Position numbers and translations under genes: made by a program
Part shown: positions 22,168 to 31,245 of the stretch, one piece after another
Layout of the letters: each line of letters opens with the position of its first letter
Numbering within the stretch: position 1 is the stretch's first letter
Notes under the pieces: generated by a model
Told to the model about the DNA's origin: nothing
The model's database searches: none
What the model saw: only the letters and a program-made list of their open reading frames with translations
Assembly: GCA_947259795.1 (NCBI GenBank)
Contig: CAMYNJ010000148.1
Span: forward strand, 1 to 34,833
DNA from: an uncultured Alphaproteobacteria bacterium
GTDB taxonomy: Bacteria > Pseudomonadota > Alphaproteobacteria > UBA8366 > JADFVY01
Length of the DNA stretch: 34,833 nt
Direction: 5' to 3'

Positions 22168-22863
22168 ATGGACGAACTTCAGCATATTCTGGTGGTGGAC
22201 GACGATAACCGTCTGCGCGAGTTGCTGCGCAGTTACCTCAGCAAGAACGGTTTTCGCGTAACCGCGGCCGAGGATGCCGGCAGCGCGCGGCGCCACCTGG
22301 AATCCATGGAGTTCGACCTGATCGTGCTGGATGTGATGATGCCCGGCGAAACCGGGCTGGAATTGGCCCGCGCGCTTCGCGAGATCCACAATGACGTTCC
22401 GATCCTGATGCTGACCGCCATGGGCGAGGCGTCGGACCGGATCGGCGGGCTGGAGGCCGGCGCCGACGATTACCTGCCCAAACCGTTCGAGCCACGCGAG
22501 CTGCTGCTGAGAATCCAGACCATTCTGCGCCGCGCCGCGATGCCTTCGCCCGAACGGGACGCCGCGCCTGCCCATGTGAAGCTGGGTGGCCACATTTTCG
22601 ACCGCGAACGGGCGATCCTGCATAATGACGGCATGATCGTGCGCCTGACGACGGCCGAGGCAAGCCTGCTGTCGGTGCTGTCCGAAACCCCCGGCGAGAT
22701 CATGAGCCGCGAGGCCCTGACGGAACGTTGCATGATCGATGGCGGCGACAGGGCTATCGACGTCCAGGTGACCCGGCTGCGCCGCAAGATCGAACCCGAT
22801 CCCAAGACGCCCCGTTACCTGCAGACAGTGCGCGGCCGCGGCTATGTGCTGCGGCCCGATTGA
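22168..22863 (+). CDS. OmpR-family DNA-binding response regulator (PetR-like)
   Basis: ILVVDDDNRLRELLRSYL, DLIVLDVMMPGETGLE, C-terminal winged helix DVQVTRLRRKIEPDPKTPRYLQTVRGRGYVL. Confidence 0.95.
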   Translation: MDELQHILVVDDDNRLRELLRSYLSKNGFRVTAAEDAGSARRHLESMEFDLIVLDVMMPGETGLELARALREIHNDVPILMLTAMGEASDRIGGLEAGADDYLPKPFEPRELLLRIQTILRRAAMPSPERDAAPAHVKLGGHIFDRERAILHNDGMIVRLTTAEASLLSVLSETPGEIMSREALTERCMIDGGDRAIDVQVTRLRRKIEPDPKTPRYLQTVRGRGYVLRPD

Positions 22864-22869
22864 CCCGGC

Positions 22870-24192
22870 ATGCTGCTGAATCTGCTTAAAAACAACATCC
22901 TGCCGCGCTCGCTGTATGGCCGGTCGCTACTGATCATCATCATGCCGCTGATTCTGCTTCAGGTGGTGTCGGCCTGGATTTTCTACGACCGCCACTGGGA
23001 CACCATCACAAAGCGGCTTTCCTCCTCGATCGTCGGCGACATCTCGCAGGTCGTCGAACTGCTGGGAGAAGAACCGTCGGTGGAGCTGCGGAAAACCGTA
23101 TTCGACATGGCGTGGCGCAATTTCAGCCTGCAGATCGAATGGCGGGAAGGAGAGCGCCTGCCCGAGACACTCGCGGGGCCGGAGTCGCGAATCGACGATT
23201 TTCTCGGCCAAACGCTGCAGTCCCGATTTCAGGGTCCGGTGCGAATCGACGATTCGTCCTACCGCGAGCGGGTTATCGCCGATATCCAGCTTGAAGGCGC
23301 GGTGATGTCGGTCACCATTCCGGGTAAACGGCTGTTCAGTGTCACCACTTATATTTTTATCATGTGGATGGTGGGAACCTCGCTGATCCTTTTCGCTGTC
23401 GCCTCGATTTTCATGCGTAACCAGGTGCGCCCGATCCAGCGGCTGGCCGAGGCGGCCGACCAGTTCGGCAAGGGGCGCGAGCTCGATGAGGATTTCAGGC
23501 CCGAGGGCGCACTGGAAGTCCGCCGCGCCGCGGCCGCCTTCAACGTCATGCGCCAGCGCCTGAGGCGCCAGATCCGCCAGCGCACCGACATGTTGTCGGG
23601 GGTTAGCCACGACCTGAGAACCCCGATCACCCGCATGAAATTGCAGCTCGCCATGTTGCCGGAGGATTCGCAGATGGCCGAGTTGCAGGACGACATCGCC
23701 GAGATGGAGCGGATGATCGAAGGCTATCTGACCTTCGCCCGCGGCGAGGGCGATGAACCCACCAAGCATGTCGACCTCGGGAGCATGGTAGAGGATATCG
23801 TAGCGGTGTGGCGGCGTAACGGCGTGAAAATCGACAGCCACGTGGAAGGCAGGCTGATGGCCTGGTTGCGGCCCGACGCCATCAAACGCGGCATCGAAAA
23901 TCTGGTGGCGAATGCGTCGCGCTATGGCGAACAATTATGGGTCCGTGCGGGCCGGCGGGGGGACGCCATCGAAATCACGGTGGACGATGATGGCCCAGGC
24001 ATACCGGAATCCCATCGCGAGGACGTTTTCCGGCCGTTCTACAGGCTGGACGAGTCGCGCAACCCGCAAACCGGCGGCACCGGCCTGGGCCTCGCCATCG
24101 CGCGCGACCTGTTGCGCAGCCACGGCGGCGACATATTACTGGAAGACTCGCCGCACGGCGGATTGAGGGCGCGGATTCGAATCCCGGTTTGA
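22870..24192 (+). CDS. EnvZ-like sensor histidine kinase
   Basis: Two TM segments, HAMP-like linker, H-box GVSHDLRTPITRMKLQL, N-box NLVANASRYG, G-box DDGPGIPES, GGTGLGLAIARDLLRSHGG. Confidence 0.95.
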   Translation: MLLNLLKNNILPRSLYGRSLLIIIMPLILLQVVSAWIFYDRHWDTITKRLSSSIVGDISQVVELLGEEPSVELRKTVFDMAWRNFSLQIEWREGERLPETLAGPESRIDDFLGQTLQSRFQGPVRIDDSSYRERVIADIQLEGAVMSVTIPGKRLFSVTTYIFIMWMVGTSLILFAVASIFMRNQVRPIQRLAEAADQFGKGRELDEDFRPEGALEVRRAAAAFNVMRQRLRRQIRQRTDMLSGVSHDLRTPITRMKLQLAMLPEDSQMAELQDDIAEMERMIEGYLTFARGEGDEPTKHVDLGSMVEDIVAVWRRNGVKIDSHVEGRLMAWLRPDAIKRGIENLVANASRYGEQLWVRAGRRGDAIEITVDDDGPGIPESHREDVFRPFYRLDESRNPQTGGTGLGLAIARDLLRSHGGDILLEDSPHGGLRARIRIPV

Positions 24193-24198
24193 AATATC

Positions 24199-24533
24199 TC
24201 AATACATCCTTCCGCCGTCCGGCACCTTTCGGTCCGGGGCCAGCAACACGACCTCGCCGTCCTCGTCCGGTATGCCGAGCACCAGGATTTCCGACATGAA
24301 CCTGCCGATCTGCTTGGGCGGGAAGTTGGTGACGGCGACCACCTGTTTACCGACAACGCTGTCCGTGTCGTAATACCGGGTAATCTGGGCGGAGGTCTTG
24401 CGTTCCCCGATCTCCGGTCCGAAATCGACCCACAGCTTGATCGCCGGATGGCGCGCTTCCGGATAGGGTTCCGCGCGCACGACCGTGCCGACCCTGATAT
24501 CGACCCTCAGGAAATCGTCGAAAGTGATGGCCA
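24199..24533 (-). CDS. csaA: tRNA-binding domain protein, CsaA-like
   Basis: MAITFDDFLRVDIRVGTVVRAEPYPEARHPAIKLWVDFGPEIGERKTSAQIT...VVAVTNFPPKQIGRFMSEILVLG. ATG at 24533; the longer ORF to 24666 is unlikely. Confidence 0.9.
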
Positions 24534-24609
24534 TGATTCCTCTCGCGTCGCCGTCTCTCGTGCCGGGCGACGCTAACACCGGGCGCGGATCATTAAAAGG
24601 GCAGGCTGG

Positions 24610-24652
24610 CGCAGAAAAGAGAACGGCCGCCCCGTTTTCACGGAAGCGGCCG
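24610..24652 (-). terminator. Terminator-like hairpin downstream of phasin gene
   Basis: CGGCCGC (24624-24630) and GCGGCCG (24646-24652) inverted repeat, followed on the minus strand by a pyrimidine-rich TTCTCTTTTCT. Confidence 0.75.
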
Positions 24653-24699
24653 GAGTCTCCGGACAAGGGAGGACATGCCCGAAGAAGGCTCTTGCAGCG

Positions 24700-25128
24700 T
24701 TACTTCTTGGCGGGGTTCACGAAGCTCTGGGCTTCGTTGAGGCTCTCCACGAAACGCTTGTTCAGGATGTCGAAGACCTGCTTGTTGGTCTTGGTCGCCG
24801 CGGCGGCGAGCTCCTTGAAGTTGGCGACGCCGCGCTCGATGCCCTCGCGGGTCAGCTCGGCCTGGCGGGCCATCTTGTCCTTCGGCTCGCCGGCGGCCAG
24901 CATCTCTTGGAAAGCGGCCGTGAACTCTTCGGCGCTCTCACGGGCGATCGCGGTCTGGCGCTGGAAGATCTCCTGCGCACTCTCGGCGGCCAGCTTGTTG
25001 GCGCTGGCAAGGGTCTCGACATTCTTGGTCTGGGCGGCAACGACCTTCTCGACGTCGAATGCCGGAACTTTGAAATCGCCAGTGAATTTGCTGAAATCGA
25101 AACCGGCGAAGGGATTGGCAGTGGCCAT
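24700..25128 (-). CDS. Phasin family (PHA-granule-associated) protein
   Basis: NPFAGFDFSKFTGDFKVPAFDVEKVVAAQTKNVETLASANKLAAESAQEIFQRQTAIARESAEEFTAAFQEMLAAGEPKDKMARQAELTREGIERG: typical amphipathic phasin. Confidence 0.93.
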   Translation of the reverse strand: MATANPFAGFDFSKFTGDFKVPAFDVEKVVAAQTKNVETLASANKLAAESAQEIFQRQTAIARESAEEFTAAFQEMLAAGEPKDKMARQAELTREGIERGVANFKELAAAATKTNKQVFDILNKRFVESLNEAQSFVNPAKK

Positions 25129-25149
25129 TTTATGTCTCCTGTGAATTCC

Positions 25150-25258
25150 GTGCGCCGCACAACACTATTGTTGCGCTGCAGCATGACCGTAATATACGCT
25201 CTTTCCTCACAGGGTCAAGAAGTTTTTTGTGCGCTGCACCATTTTTTGTGCGATGCAG
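25150..25258. promoter_or_regulatory. Four TGC-N3-GCA boxes upstream of phasin (candidate PhaR-type operators)
   Basis: GTGCGCCGCAC 25150-25160, TTGCGCTGCAG 25171-25181, GTGCGCTGCAC 25229-25239, GTGCGATGCAG 25248-25258. Confidence 0.65.
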
Positions 25259-25292
25259 TATTTCGGCGGTTTTACAGGCTTCCAACCGGTGG

Positions 25293-25943
25293 TCAGGCGG
25301 CCTCGGCGCTTGTCCCCTCGGCAATGCGGCGGCGGCAGAACAGGATTTCGGCCCAGCGGTCGGCCCGTTTCAGGCTGCGGTCCAGTTCCGCCATGGTCCG
25401 CGACATGTCCTTGCTGTCGTCTTCGACCCAGACCGACACGCAGCGCAGCCACAAGCCGGTCAACCCGGCGATCTTGACCTTGCCGGCGACGCCGTCGGAC
25501 GACAGGCCAGCGGCCTCCAGCATCCAGGCCATGGAACAACCCAGCTGGCGCATCATGGCCGCGGAGGCGGCAGGGTTGCGCGCCGCACCCGCACGGATCC
25601 GTCGCACCGCCTCGCGATGCGGCTGCAGGGCGTCGAAACGGCGCATCAACACCTCGAACAACCGGTCGCGCACCGTGTCTTCCGGCGCGAAGGCGAAATC
25701 AGTCTCGACGACCTCGCGGTCGATGCGGCGCATAAAGGCCACCAGCACCGCCATCCGCGAGCGCCAGGCGGGGTAGAGTTCCGACAGTTTCGCGCCGGCG
25801 CCCTCGGCAATTGCGGGTAACGTGACGCCTTGCCAGCCCTCGCGCGCCACGAGCGCCAGCATCGCATCGATCAACCTGGATTCGAGGTCCTTGGGGGCGG
25901 CCTTGCGGGCGCCGCCCTTACCCGTGGAAGGCTTCTTCGCCAT
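25293..25943 (-). CDS. TetR-family transcriptional regulator (divergent HTH)
   Basis: N-terminal LESRLIDAMLALVAREGWQGVTLPAIAEGAGAKLSELYPAWRSRMAVLVAFM resembles a TetR HTH. Confidence 0.75.
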   Translation of the reverse strand: MAKKPSTGKGGARKAAPKDLESRLIDAMLALVAREGWQGVTLPAIAEGAGAKLSELYPAWRSRMAVLVAFMRRIDREVVETDFAFAPEDTVRDRLFEVLMRRFDALQPHREAVRRIRAGAARNPAASAAMMRQLGCSMAWMLEAAGLSSDGVAGKVKIAGLTGLWLRCVSVWVEDDSKDMSRTMAELDRSLKRADRWAEILFCRRRIAEGTSAEAA

Positions 25944-26099
25944 GGGTCGACTCCTTCAACTGGGTATCGGTGTCTGTCCAATCCTCATCATACGCTTTTT
26001 TGGCGATTGGCGCGAATCGAGCTAGGGGCAGATAGCCGGATAGACTGTAACTCTGATTTGTGGCACAACCGCCCAAAAATGGCTTGAGGATCGGGAGAA

Positions 26100-26837
26100 G
26101 TGAAAGTGGTGATCCGGGCACGACCGTTCTTACTGGCAGTAGTTTTCATGGCGATGGCAATGGCGGCCTGTACAAAATCCACGCCTCAAACAGGAGCAGT
26201 ATCTACGCCTCAGACCGGAACCATTCCCGAGTGCGGGCGGGTCGATGGAGACGGGCTCATTGCCTTCGTTGGAGAGAAGGTCGAAGTTACAGAGGTCCCG
26301 CCCGAGCCAATAACTGATAGCTCCAGCGGAGGGTCCTTAGTTATTATAATGGATCAGCATTACCGCGCTCGTTATCAGGTCCTTGAGAAACTTTGCGGGG
26401 ACTTTTCCGGAGACGTGATCGAATTTGATGCATATGACCACTATGGGTTCCCTTATTTCGCAAGGTACGAGACTGTTCTTTTGTTCGTATCGCGTTACGG
26501 TGATCACTACGTCCATCAAAAGTACCAGTTTCATGATGTTTACAAGACACGTTCCGGCGAATGGGTGGGCTGCGGGGATCCTAATCTAGGCGAACGGCCC
26601 GGCCGAAGAGTAGACTTTCGCCCCGTTCCGCTTGAATTTGACGAGCCGCCGGTATTCTCGGTCGCAGCCCTCACAGAAGTAAAGATCACCCAAATATACC
26701 CTCCGGAATATTATTCGCGCGATGGCGATCGCGTGACCTGCAAGGCGGGTGCGCCGGTGGAGTTTCTGTATACTATAAAACGTAACGGCGTGCTGAAGGC
26801 CCGTGAGGAACTCAGGTATCGGGCTGGGCCTGAATAA
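26100..26837 (+). CDS. Hypothetical lipoprotein
   Basis: GTG start after GGGAG; signal peptide with lipobox (LLAVVFMAMAMAAC); no family recognised. Confidence 0.65.
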   Translation: MKVVIRARPFLLAVVFMAMAMAACTKSTPQTGAVSTPQTGTIPECGRVDGDGLIAFVGEKVEVTEVPPEPITDSSSGGSLVIIMDQHYRARYQVLEKLCGDFSGDVIEFDAYDHYGFPYFARYETVLLFVSRYGDHYVHQKYQFHDVYKTRSGEWVGCGDPNLGERPGRRVDFRPVPLEFDEPPVFSVAALTEVKITQIYPPEYYSRDGDRVTCKAGAPVEFLYTIKRNGVLKAREELRYRAGPE

Positions 26838-26855
26838 GCAGTGCGCTGGTGTGTA

Positions 26856-27344
26856 TTACGCCCGCGCGTCGACCACCTTCGCGACTGTGCCGCCGGTCAG
26901 GGCCGCCAGCGAATGCGGGTCGAGGCGGAAAACGGCGAAGGGCGTATCGGCCGCGGCCCAGATCTCGTCGAACGCCAATATGTCCTCGTCGATTAAGGTA
27001 ACGATCGGCTTGTCGTGCCCGACTGGCGGAACGCCGCCGATCGCGAAGCCTGTCTCGCGGCGCACGAAATCGGCGTCGGCTTTGTTCGGCTTCTCGCCCA
27101 GCAGCGCCGCCACCGCCTTTTCGTCGACGCGGTTGATGCCGCTGGCGATCACCAGGACCGCGCGGCCACTGTCTTTGCCTCTGAACAGGATGGATTTGGC
27201 GATTTGGGCCGCTTCGCAGCCGATCGCCTTCGCGGCCTCGCCCGCCGTGCGGGTCGACTGGTCGAGTTGCTGGACGTCGAAGGAAAATCCCCGCGCGCCA
27301 AGCGCCGCCTGAACCTTCGCGGCACTGGCGCTGAGGGCGATCAC
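26856..27344 (-). CDS. YbaK/EbsC (prolyl-tRNA editing-like) domain protein
   Basis: GCEAAQIAKSILFRGKDSGRAVLVIASGINRVDEKAVAALLG, ETGFAIGGVPPVGHDKPIVTLIDEDILAFDEIWAAA. GTG start in TAGTG overlap with proC stop. Confidence 0.9.
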   Translation of the reverse strand: MIALSASAAKVQAALGARGFSFDVQQLDQSTRTAGEAAKAIGCEAAQIAKSILFRGKDSGRAVLVIASGINRVDEKAVAALLGEKPNKADADFVRRETGFAIGGVPPVGHDKPIVTLIDEDILAFDEIWAAADTPFAVFRLDPHSLAALTGGTVAKVVDARA

Positions 27345-28174
27345 TAACCCGCCAGCTCCCGCCCGCGCCTCGTGGCGGCGGCAACCGCGCGGGTCATCAA
27401 TTGCTGCAGCCCGTCTTCGGCCATCAGCACTTCCAGCGCAGCCTGGGTGGTGCCGCCCGGGCTGCTGACGTTCTTGCGCAACTGCGCTGGCACATCCTCG
27501 CCGCGCAGCGCCAGTTGGCCCGCACCGGCGACCGTGACCAGCGCCAACCGGTCGGCGAGGTCGCGCGGCAGGCCGGCCTCGACGCCCGCCTCGGCCAGAC
27601 ACTCGATCAGCAGAAAGACATAGGCGGGGCCGCTGCCGGAGACCGCCGTCACCGGGTCGATCAATGTCTCGTCATCGACGCTCAGCGCCTCGCCGATGGC
27701 GCCCAGCAGCACCGTACACATGGCCATCTGCGCATCCGATACATTGGCGTTGGGGCAGGCGACGGTAATACCCTGGCCAATTGCCGCAGGCGTGTTCGGC
27801 ATGGCGCGCACGATAGCCGCGCCGGCGCCCAGTTGGCCCTCGAAAAAGCCGATGGTCGTGCCGGCCGCGATCGACATGAAGACCGTGCCCGGCCCGGCAT
27901 AGCGGGCCGCAAAGGGCGCCGCGTCGGCCATCTGCTGCGGCTTGACCGCGAAGACCACGACTTCCGGATCGAGATCGGCCGGCAGCGTCGCCAGGTCGGT
28001 ATGGAGCGTGACGCCGGCGCGCCCTTCGAAAGCCACCGCGCCCATCGGGTCCAGCACGGCCACGCCGCCGGCGGCGATGCCGTTTTCCAGCCAGCCGGAC
28101 AGCATGGCGCCGCCCATCTTGCCGCAGCCGATCAGCAGCAGGGGACGGGAAAGACGATTGTCGCCGCCGCCCAT
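27344..28174 (-). CDS. proC: Pyrroline-5-carboxylate reductase
   Basis: LLLIGCGKMGGAMLSGWLENGI, VFAVKPQQM, RAMPNTPAAIGQGITV, VTAVSGSGPAYVFLLIECLAEAG. ATG at 28174. Confidence 0.95.
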   Translation of the reverse strand: MGGGDNRLSRPLLLIGCGKMGGAMLSGWLENGIAAGGVAVLDPMGAVAFEGRAGVTLHTDLATLPADLDPEVVVFAVKPQQMADAAPFAARYAGPGTVFMSIAAGTTIGFFEGQLGAGAAIVRAMPNTPAAIGQGITVACPNANVSDAQMAMCTVLLGAIGEALSVDDETLIDPVTAVSGSGPAYVFLLIECLAEAGVEAGLPRDLADRLALVTVAGAGQLALRGEDVPAQLRKNVSSPGGTTQAALEVLMAEDGLQQLMTRAVAAATRRGRELAG

Positions 28175-28184
28175 GATCCTTGCC

Positions 28185-28688
28185 TCAGGCTTCGCCGACG
28201 GTTTCCAGCAGCGCGGCCGAGATTGCCTCGTCGGGCCGCCGGCCGCCCCACAGCACGAACTGGAAGGCGGGATAATAGCGGTCGCATTCGTCGAGCGCGA
28301 CATCCACCAGTTCTTCCAGCTGTTCCGGGCCGGGCGCGAACTGCCCGCGTGTCAGCAGGGTATGGCGGAAAGTCGGGTTGGGGTCGTCGGCCGCCACCTC
28401 GAAATGACCGAGCCACAGCCGTTCGTTGATCGACGCCAGCAGGTCGTTGATGTCGCGGCGTTTTTCGCCCGGCACCTTGGCGTCGATGCCGCAGTGCATA
28501 TGCAGCGCCTGCATGTCTTCCTGCCAGATGAAATGCAGCCGGTAGGCGCACCAGCGCCGCGGCGGTTCGGTGACCAGTTCGTCATCGGCCGCCCGCATGT
28601 GGGGCCAGCCGTGGACGTTTGCGAGTTCTTCCAGAAGATCCAGCGGATTGATCGTCCGGTCGCCGGACTGCTCAAGCCTCATTCCCAT
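28185..28688 (-). CDS. YbjN domain-containing protein
   Basis: INPLDLLEELANVHGWPHMRAADDELV...FIWQEDMQALHMHCGIDAKVPGEKRRDINDLLASINERLWLGHFEV. Confidence 0.88.
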   Translation of the reverse strand: MGMRLEQSGDRTINPLDLLEELANVHGWPHMRAADDELVTEPPRRWCAYRLHFIWQEDMQALHMHCGIDAKVPGEKRRDINDLLASINERLWLGHFEVAADDPNPTFRHTLLTRGQFAPGPEQLEELVDVALDECDRYYPAFQFVLWGGRRPDEAISAALLETVGEA

Positions 28689-28884
28689 TCGCGCCCCCTT
28701 AGAGCCACAGGCCCGGCCGATAACCCGCCGTTATCGGGGCCGGATGCGGCGCAAGAATGCGAAAATTCGCTTCCCTACAAAATATGGCAACGAATCACTC
28801 ATGCACCACAATACCTAGGATGCCACAGGGGGATTCCGCAGTGCAACCCCGCAATAGCCAAACGGAAGAAATATCTGTGGATAA

Positions 28885-29172
28885 TCAGGCTTTGGTTTTG
28901 CGAGAGGCCTTGGCCCTGGGCTTCTGCGCCGCAAGGGCGGCTTCCAGCGCGGCGACCCGCTTTTCAAGGGTCTCCTGTCCCATGCGGGCCTTCGCGGCCA
29001 TGGCCTTGACGGCCTCGAATTCCTCGCGCGAGACCATGTCCATCTCGGACAGGATGCGTTCGAACTGCTGCTTGAGGCGCGCTTCCACCTCGCCGCGCAC
29101 GCCGGCAAGCGCGCCGAAGGCACCACCGGCCACCCGGGCCAGATCGTCGAGCAATCGGTTGTCTACCTGCAT
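28885..29172 (-). CDS. ubiK: UbiK-family (BMFP) accessory factor
   Basis: MQVDNRLLDDLARVAGGAFGALAGVRGEVEARLKQQFERILSEMDMVSREEFEAVKAMAAKARMGQETLEKRVAALEAALA. Confidence 0.88.
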   Translation of the reverse strand: MQVDNRLLDDLARVAGGAFGALAGVRGEVEARLKQQFERILSEMDMVSREEFEAVKAMAAKARMGQETLEKRVAALEAALAAQKPRAKASRKTKA

Positions 29173-29332
29173 GGGTCTGCTCCGTCGCAAGTTGATTCCC
29201 CCATCCTATACGCCGCGTGCCGGATGCGCGCAACCGCTGGCGCATCTTGAACGGGCCGGGGACCGACCCTATAACATGGCGAGCGGGCGCGGCGCGCCAT
29301 ACGGTAAAACCGCGTATAAGGACAGGGCGCGC

Positions 29333-30148
29333 ATGGAATATTTCGTCTTCCCCGATTTCGACCCGATCGCCATCCAGCTGGGGCCGTTCGCCATTCGCTG
29401 GTACGCGCTTTCCTATGTCGTGGGGCTGCTGCTGGCTTGGCGCTATTGCCTGCGCCTGGCGAAGAAGCCGCCGCATCTGGTCACCGCCGAGCAACTCGAT
29501 GATTTCCTGACCTGGGCGGTCGTGGGCGTCATCCTGGGCGGGCGGCTGGGCTTCGTGCTGTTCTACAATCCGGATTTTTATCTGGCCAATCCCGGCGCCA
29601 TCCTGAAGGTCTGGGAGGGCGGCATGGCCTTCCATGGCGGCCTCGCCGGGGTGACGCTGGCGATGATCATCTTCGCCCGGCGCCGTCACATCAAATTGCT
29701 GGCGCTGACGGACATGATCGGCGCCGCCGCACCCATCGGCCTGTTCCTGGGGCGCATCGCCAACTTCATCAACGGCGAACTTTACGGGCGGATCACCGAC
29801 GTGCCCTGGGCCGTCATCTTCCGCCATGCCGGCGACCAGCCGCGCCATCCCAGCCAGTTATACGAGGCGGCGCTGGAGGGGCTGGTGCTGTTCGCCATCC
29901 AGGCCTGGATGATCTTCGGTCCCTGGAAATCACTGCGCCGACCGGGCCTGACCACCGGCGTTTTCATCGGCGGCTATGCACTGGCGCGCATGTCGGTGGA
30001 GTATTTCCGCCAGCCCGACGATTATGTCGGCGAAGGCGGGTTCCTGGTGCTGGGCACCACGATGGGGCAGTGGCTGTCGGTGCCGCTGCTGCTTGGCGGC
30101 GCGTATCTTGCCTGGCGCGCGATACGCCGCCCGCCGGCGGACGAGTGA
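29333..30148 (+). CDS. lgt: Prolipoprotein diacylglyceryl transferase
   Basis: FAIRWYALSYVVGLLLAWRY, GGMAFHGGLAGV, GLFLGRIANFINGELYGR, RHPSQLYEAALEG. Confidence 0.96.
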   Translation: MEYFVFPDFDPIAIQLGPFAIRWYALSYVVGLLLAWRYCLRLAKKPPHLVTAEQLDDFLTWAVVGVILGGRLGFVLFYNPDFYLANPGAILKVWEGGMAFHGGLAGVTLAMIIFARRRHIKLLALTDMIGAAAPIGLFLGRIANFINGELYGRITDVPWAVIFRHAGDQPRHPSQLYEAALEGLVLFAIQAWMIFGPWKSLRRPGLTTGVFIGGYALARMSVEYFRQPDDYVGEGGFLVLGTTMGQWLSVPLLLGGAYLAWRAIRRPPADE

Positions 30149-31245
30149 CGAGCCCGCTGGCAGAGCTGCTGCGCCGGCGCATTCGCCTGACCGGTCCCAT
30201 AACCGTCGCCGACTTCATGGCCGAGGCGCTGGGCCATCCGGAGTACGGCTATTACAAGACCCGCGACCCGTTCGGGACGCGCGGCGATTTCACCACCGCC
30301 CCCGAAATCAGCCAGATGTTCGGCGAACTGATTGGACTGTGGTGCGCCGAGGTCTGGCGCACTGTCGTCGCGCCCCAATCCGTTCAGCTGGTGGAACTGG
30401 GCCCGGGGCGCGGCACGCTGATGGCCGACGCGCTGCGCGCCACCCGGATGGCGCCGGAGTTCCTGACTGCCGCCTCGGTCCATCTGGTGGAAACCAGTCC
30501 GGCGCTGACCGCGATGCAGCAAGAGGCCCTGGCCGGGCACGATGCACAATGGCACGGTTCGCTGGCAGAGGTTCCGGTAGGGCCGATGCTTCTGGTCGCC
30601 AACGAGTTCTTCGACGCGCTTCCCATTCGCCAGTTCGAAAAAACCGGCGAGGGCTGGCGCGAACGCATGGTGGGACTGGACACAAACGGCGAAACCTTCC
30701 GGCTGGGCCTGGCGCCCGGCGGATCGGTGGGCGAAGCCCTGATCCCGGACGTGGTCCGGAGGACGGCCGGCGAGGGCGAAATCGCCGAAGTCTGCCCGGC
30801 CGGGCTGTCGATCGCGCACGCCATCGCCAGGCGAATCGCGCGGCATGGCGGCGCGGCGCTGATTGTCGATTACGGCCATGCCGCCAGCGGCGCAGGCGAT
30901 ACGCTGCAGGCGCTTAGCGGCCATAAATACAGTAACCCGTTGCAGGACCCCGGCGCGGCTGACCTGACGGCACATGTGGATTTCGCCGCTCTCGGCATCG
31001 CCGTGCGAGAAGCCGGTGCGGCGGCCCACGGCCCGATCACCCAGAGCGAATTTCTGACCCGCCTGGGAATCGAAACCCGGGCCGCGCAGTTGCTCGCCAA
31101 GGCGACGCCGGATCAGGCGGCGGACATCGAAGCCGCCCTTGCACGCTTGATTGGCGAGGAGGGAATGGGGTACCTGTTCAAGGCAATGGCCCTAACGGCG
31201 CCGGGCGAGGCTGTACCCCCAGCTTTCGAGGAAACAGCAGGCTGA
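30145..31245 (+). CDS. MidA/NDUFAF7-family class I SAM-dependent methyltransferase
   Basis: GPITVADFMAEALGHPEYGYYKTRDPFGTRGDFTTAPEISQMFGELIGLW, LVELGPGRGTLMADALRAT, VANEFFDALPIRQF. GTG start in GTGA overlap with lgt. Confidence 0.93.
   Translation: MTSPLAELLRRRIRLTGPITVADFMAEALGHPEYGYYKTRDPFGTRGDFTTAPEISQMFGELIGLWCAEVWRTVVAPQSVQLVELGPGRGTLMADALRATRMAPEFLTAASVHLVETSPALTAMQQEALAGHDAQWHGSLAEVPVGPMLLVANEFFDALPIRQFEKTGEGWRERMVGLDTNGETFRLGLAPGGSVGEALIPDVVRRTAGEGEIAEVCPAGLSIAHAIARRIARHGGAALIVDYGHAASGAGDTLQALSGHKYSNPLQDPGAADLTAHVDFAALGIAVREAGAAAHGPITQSEFLTRLGIETRAAQLLAKATPDQAADIEAALARLIGEEGMGYLFKAMALTAPGEAVPPAFEETAG

Noticed and set aside
22168-24192. Two-component pair as a novel signalling system
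   Set aside because: Ordinary OmpR/EnvZ-type pair in a recognised MarR-RR-HK order; nothing unusual in the sequence.
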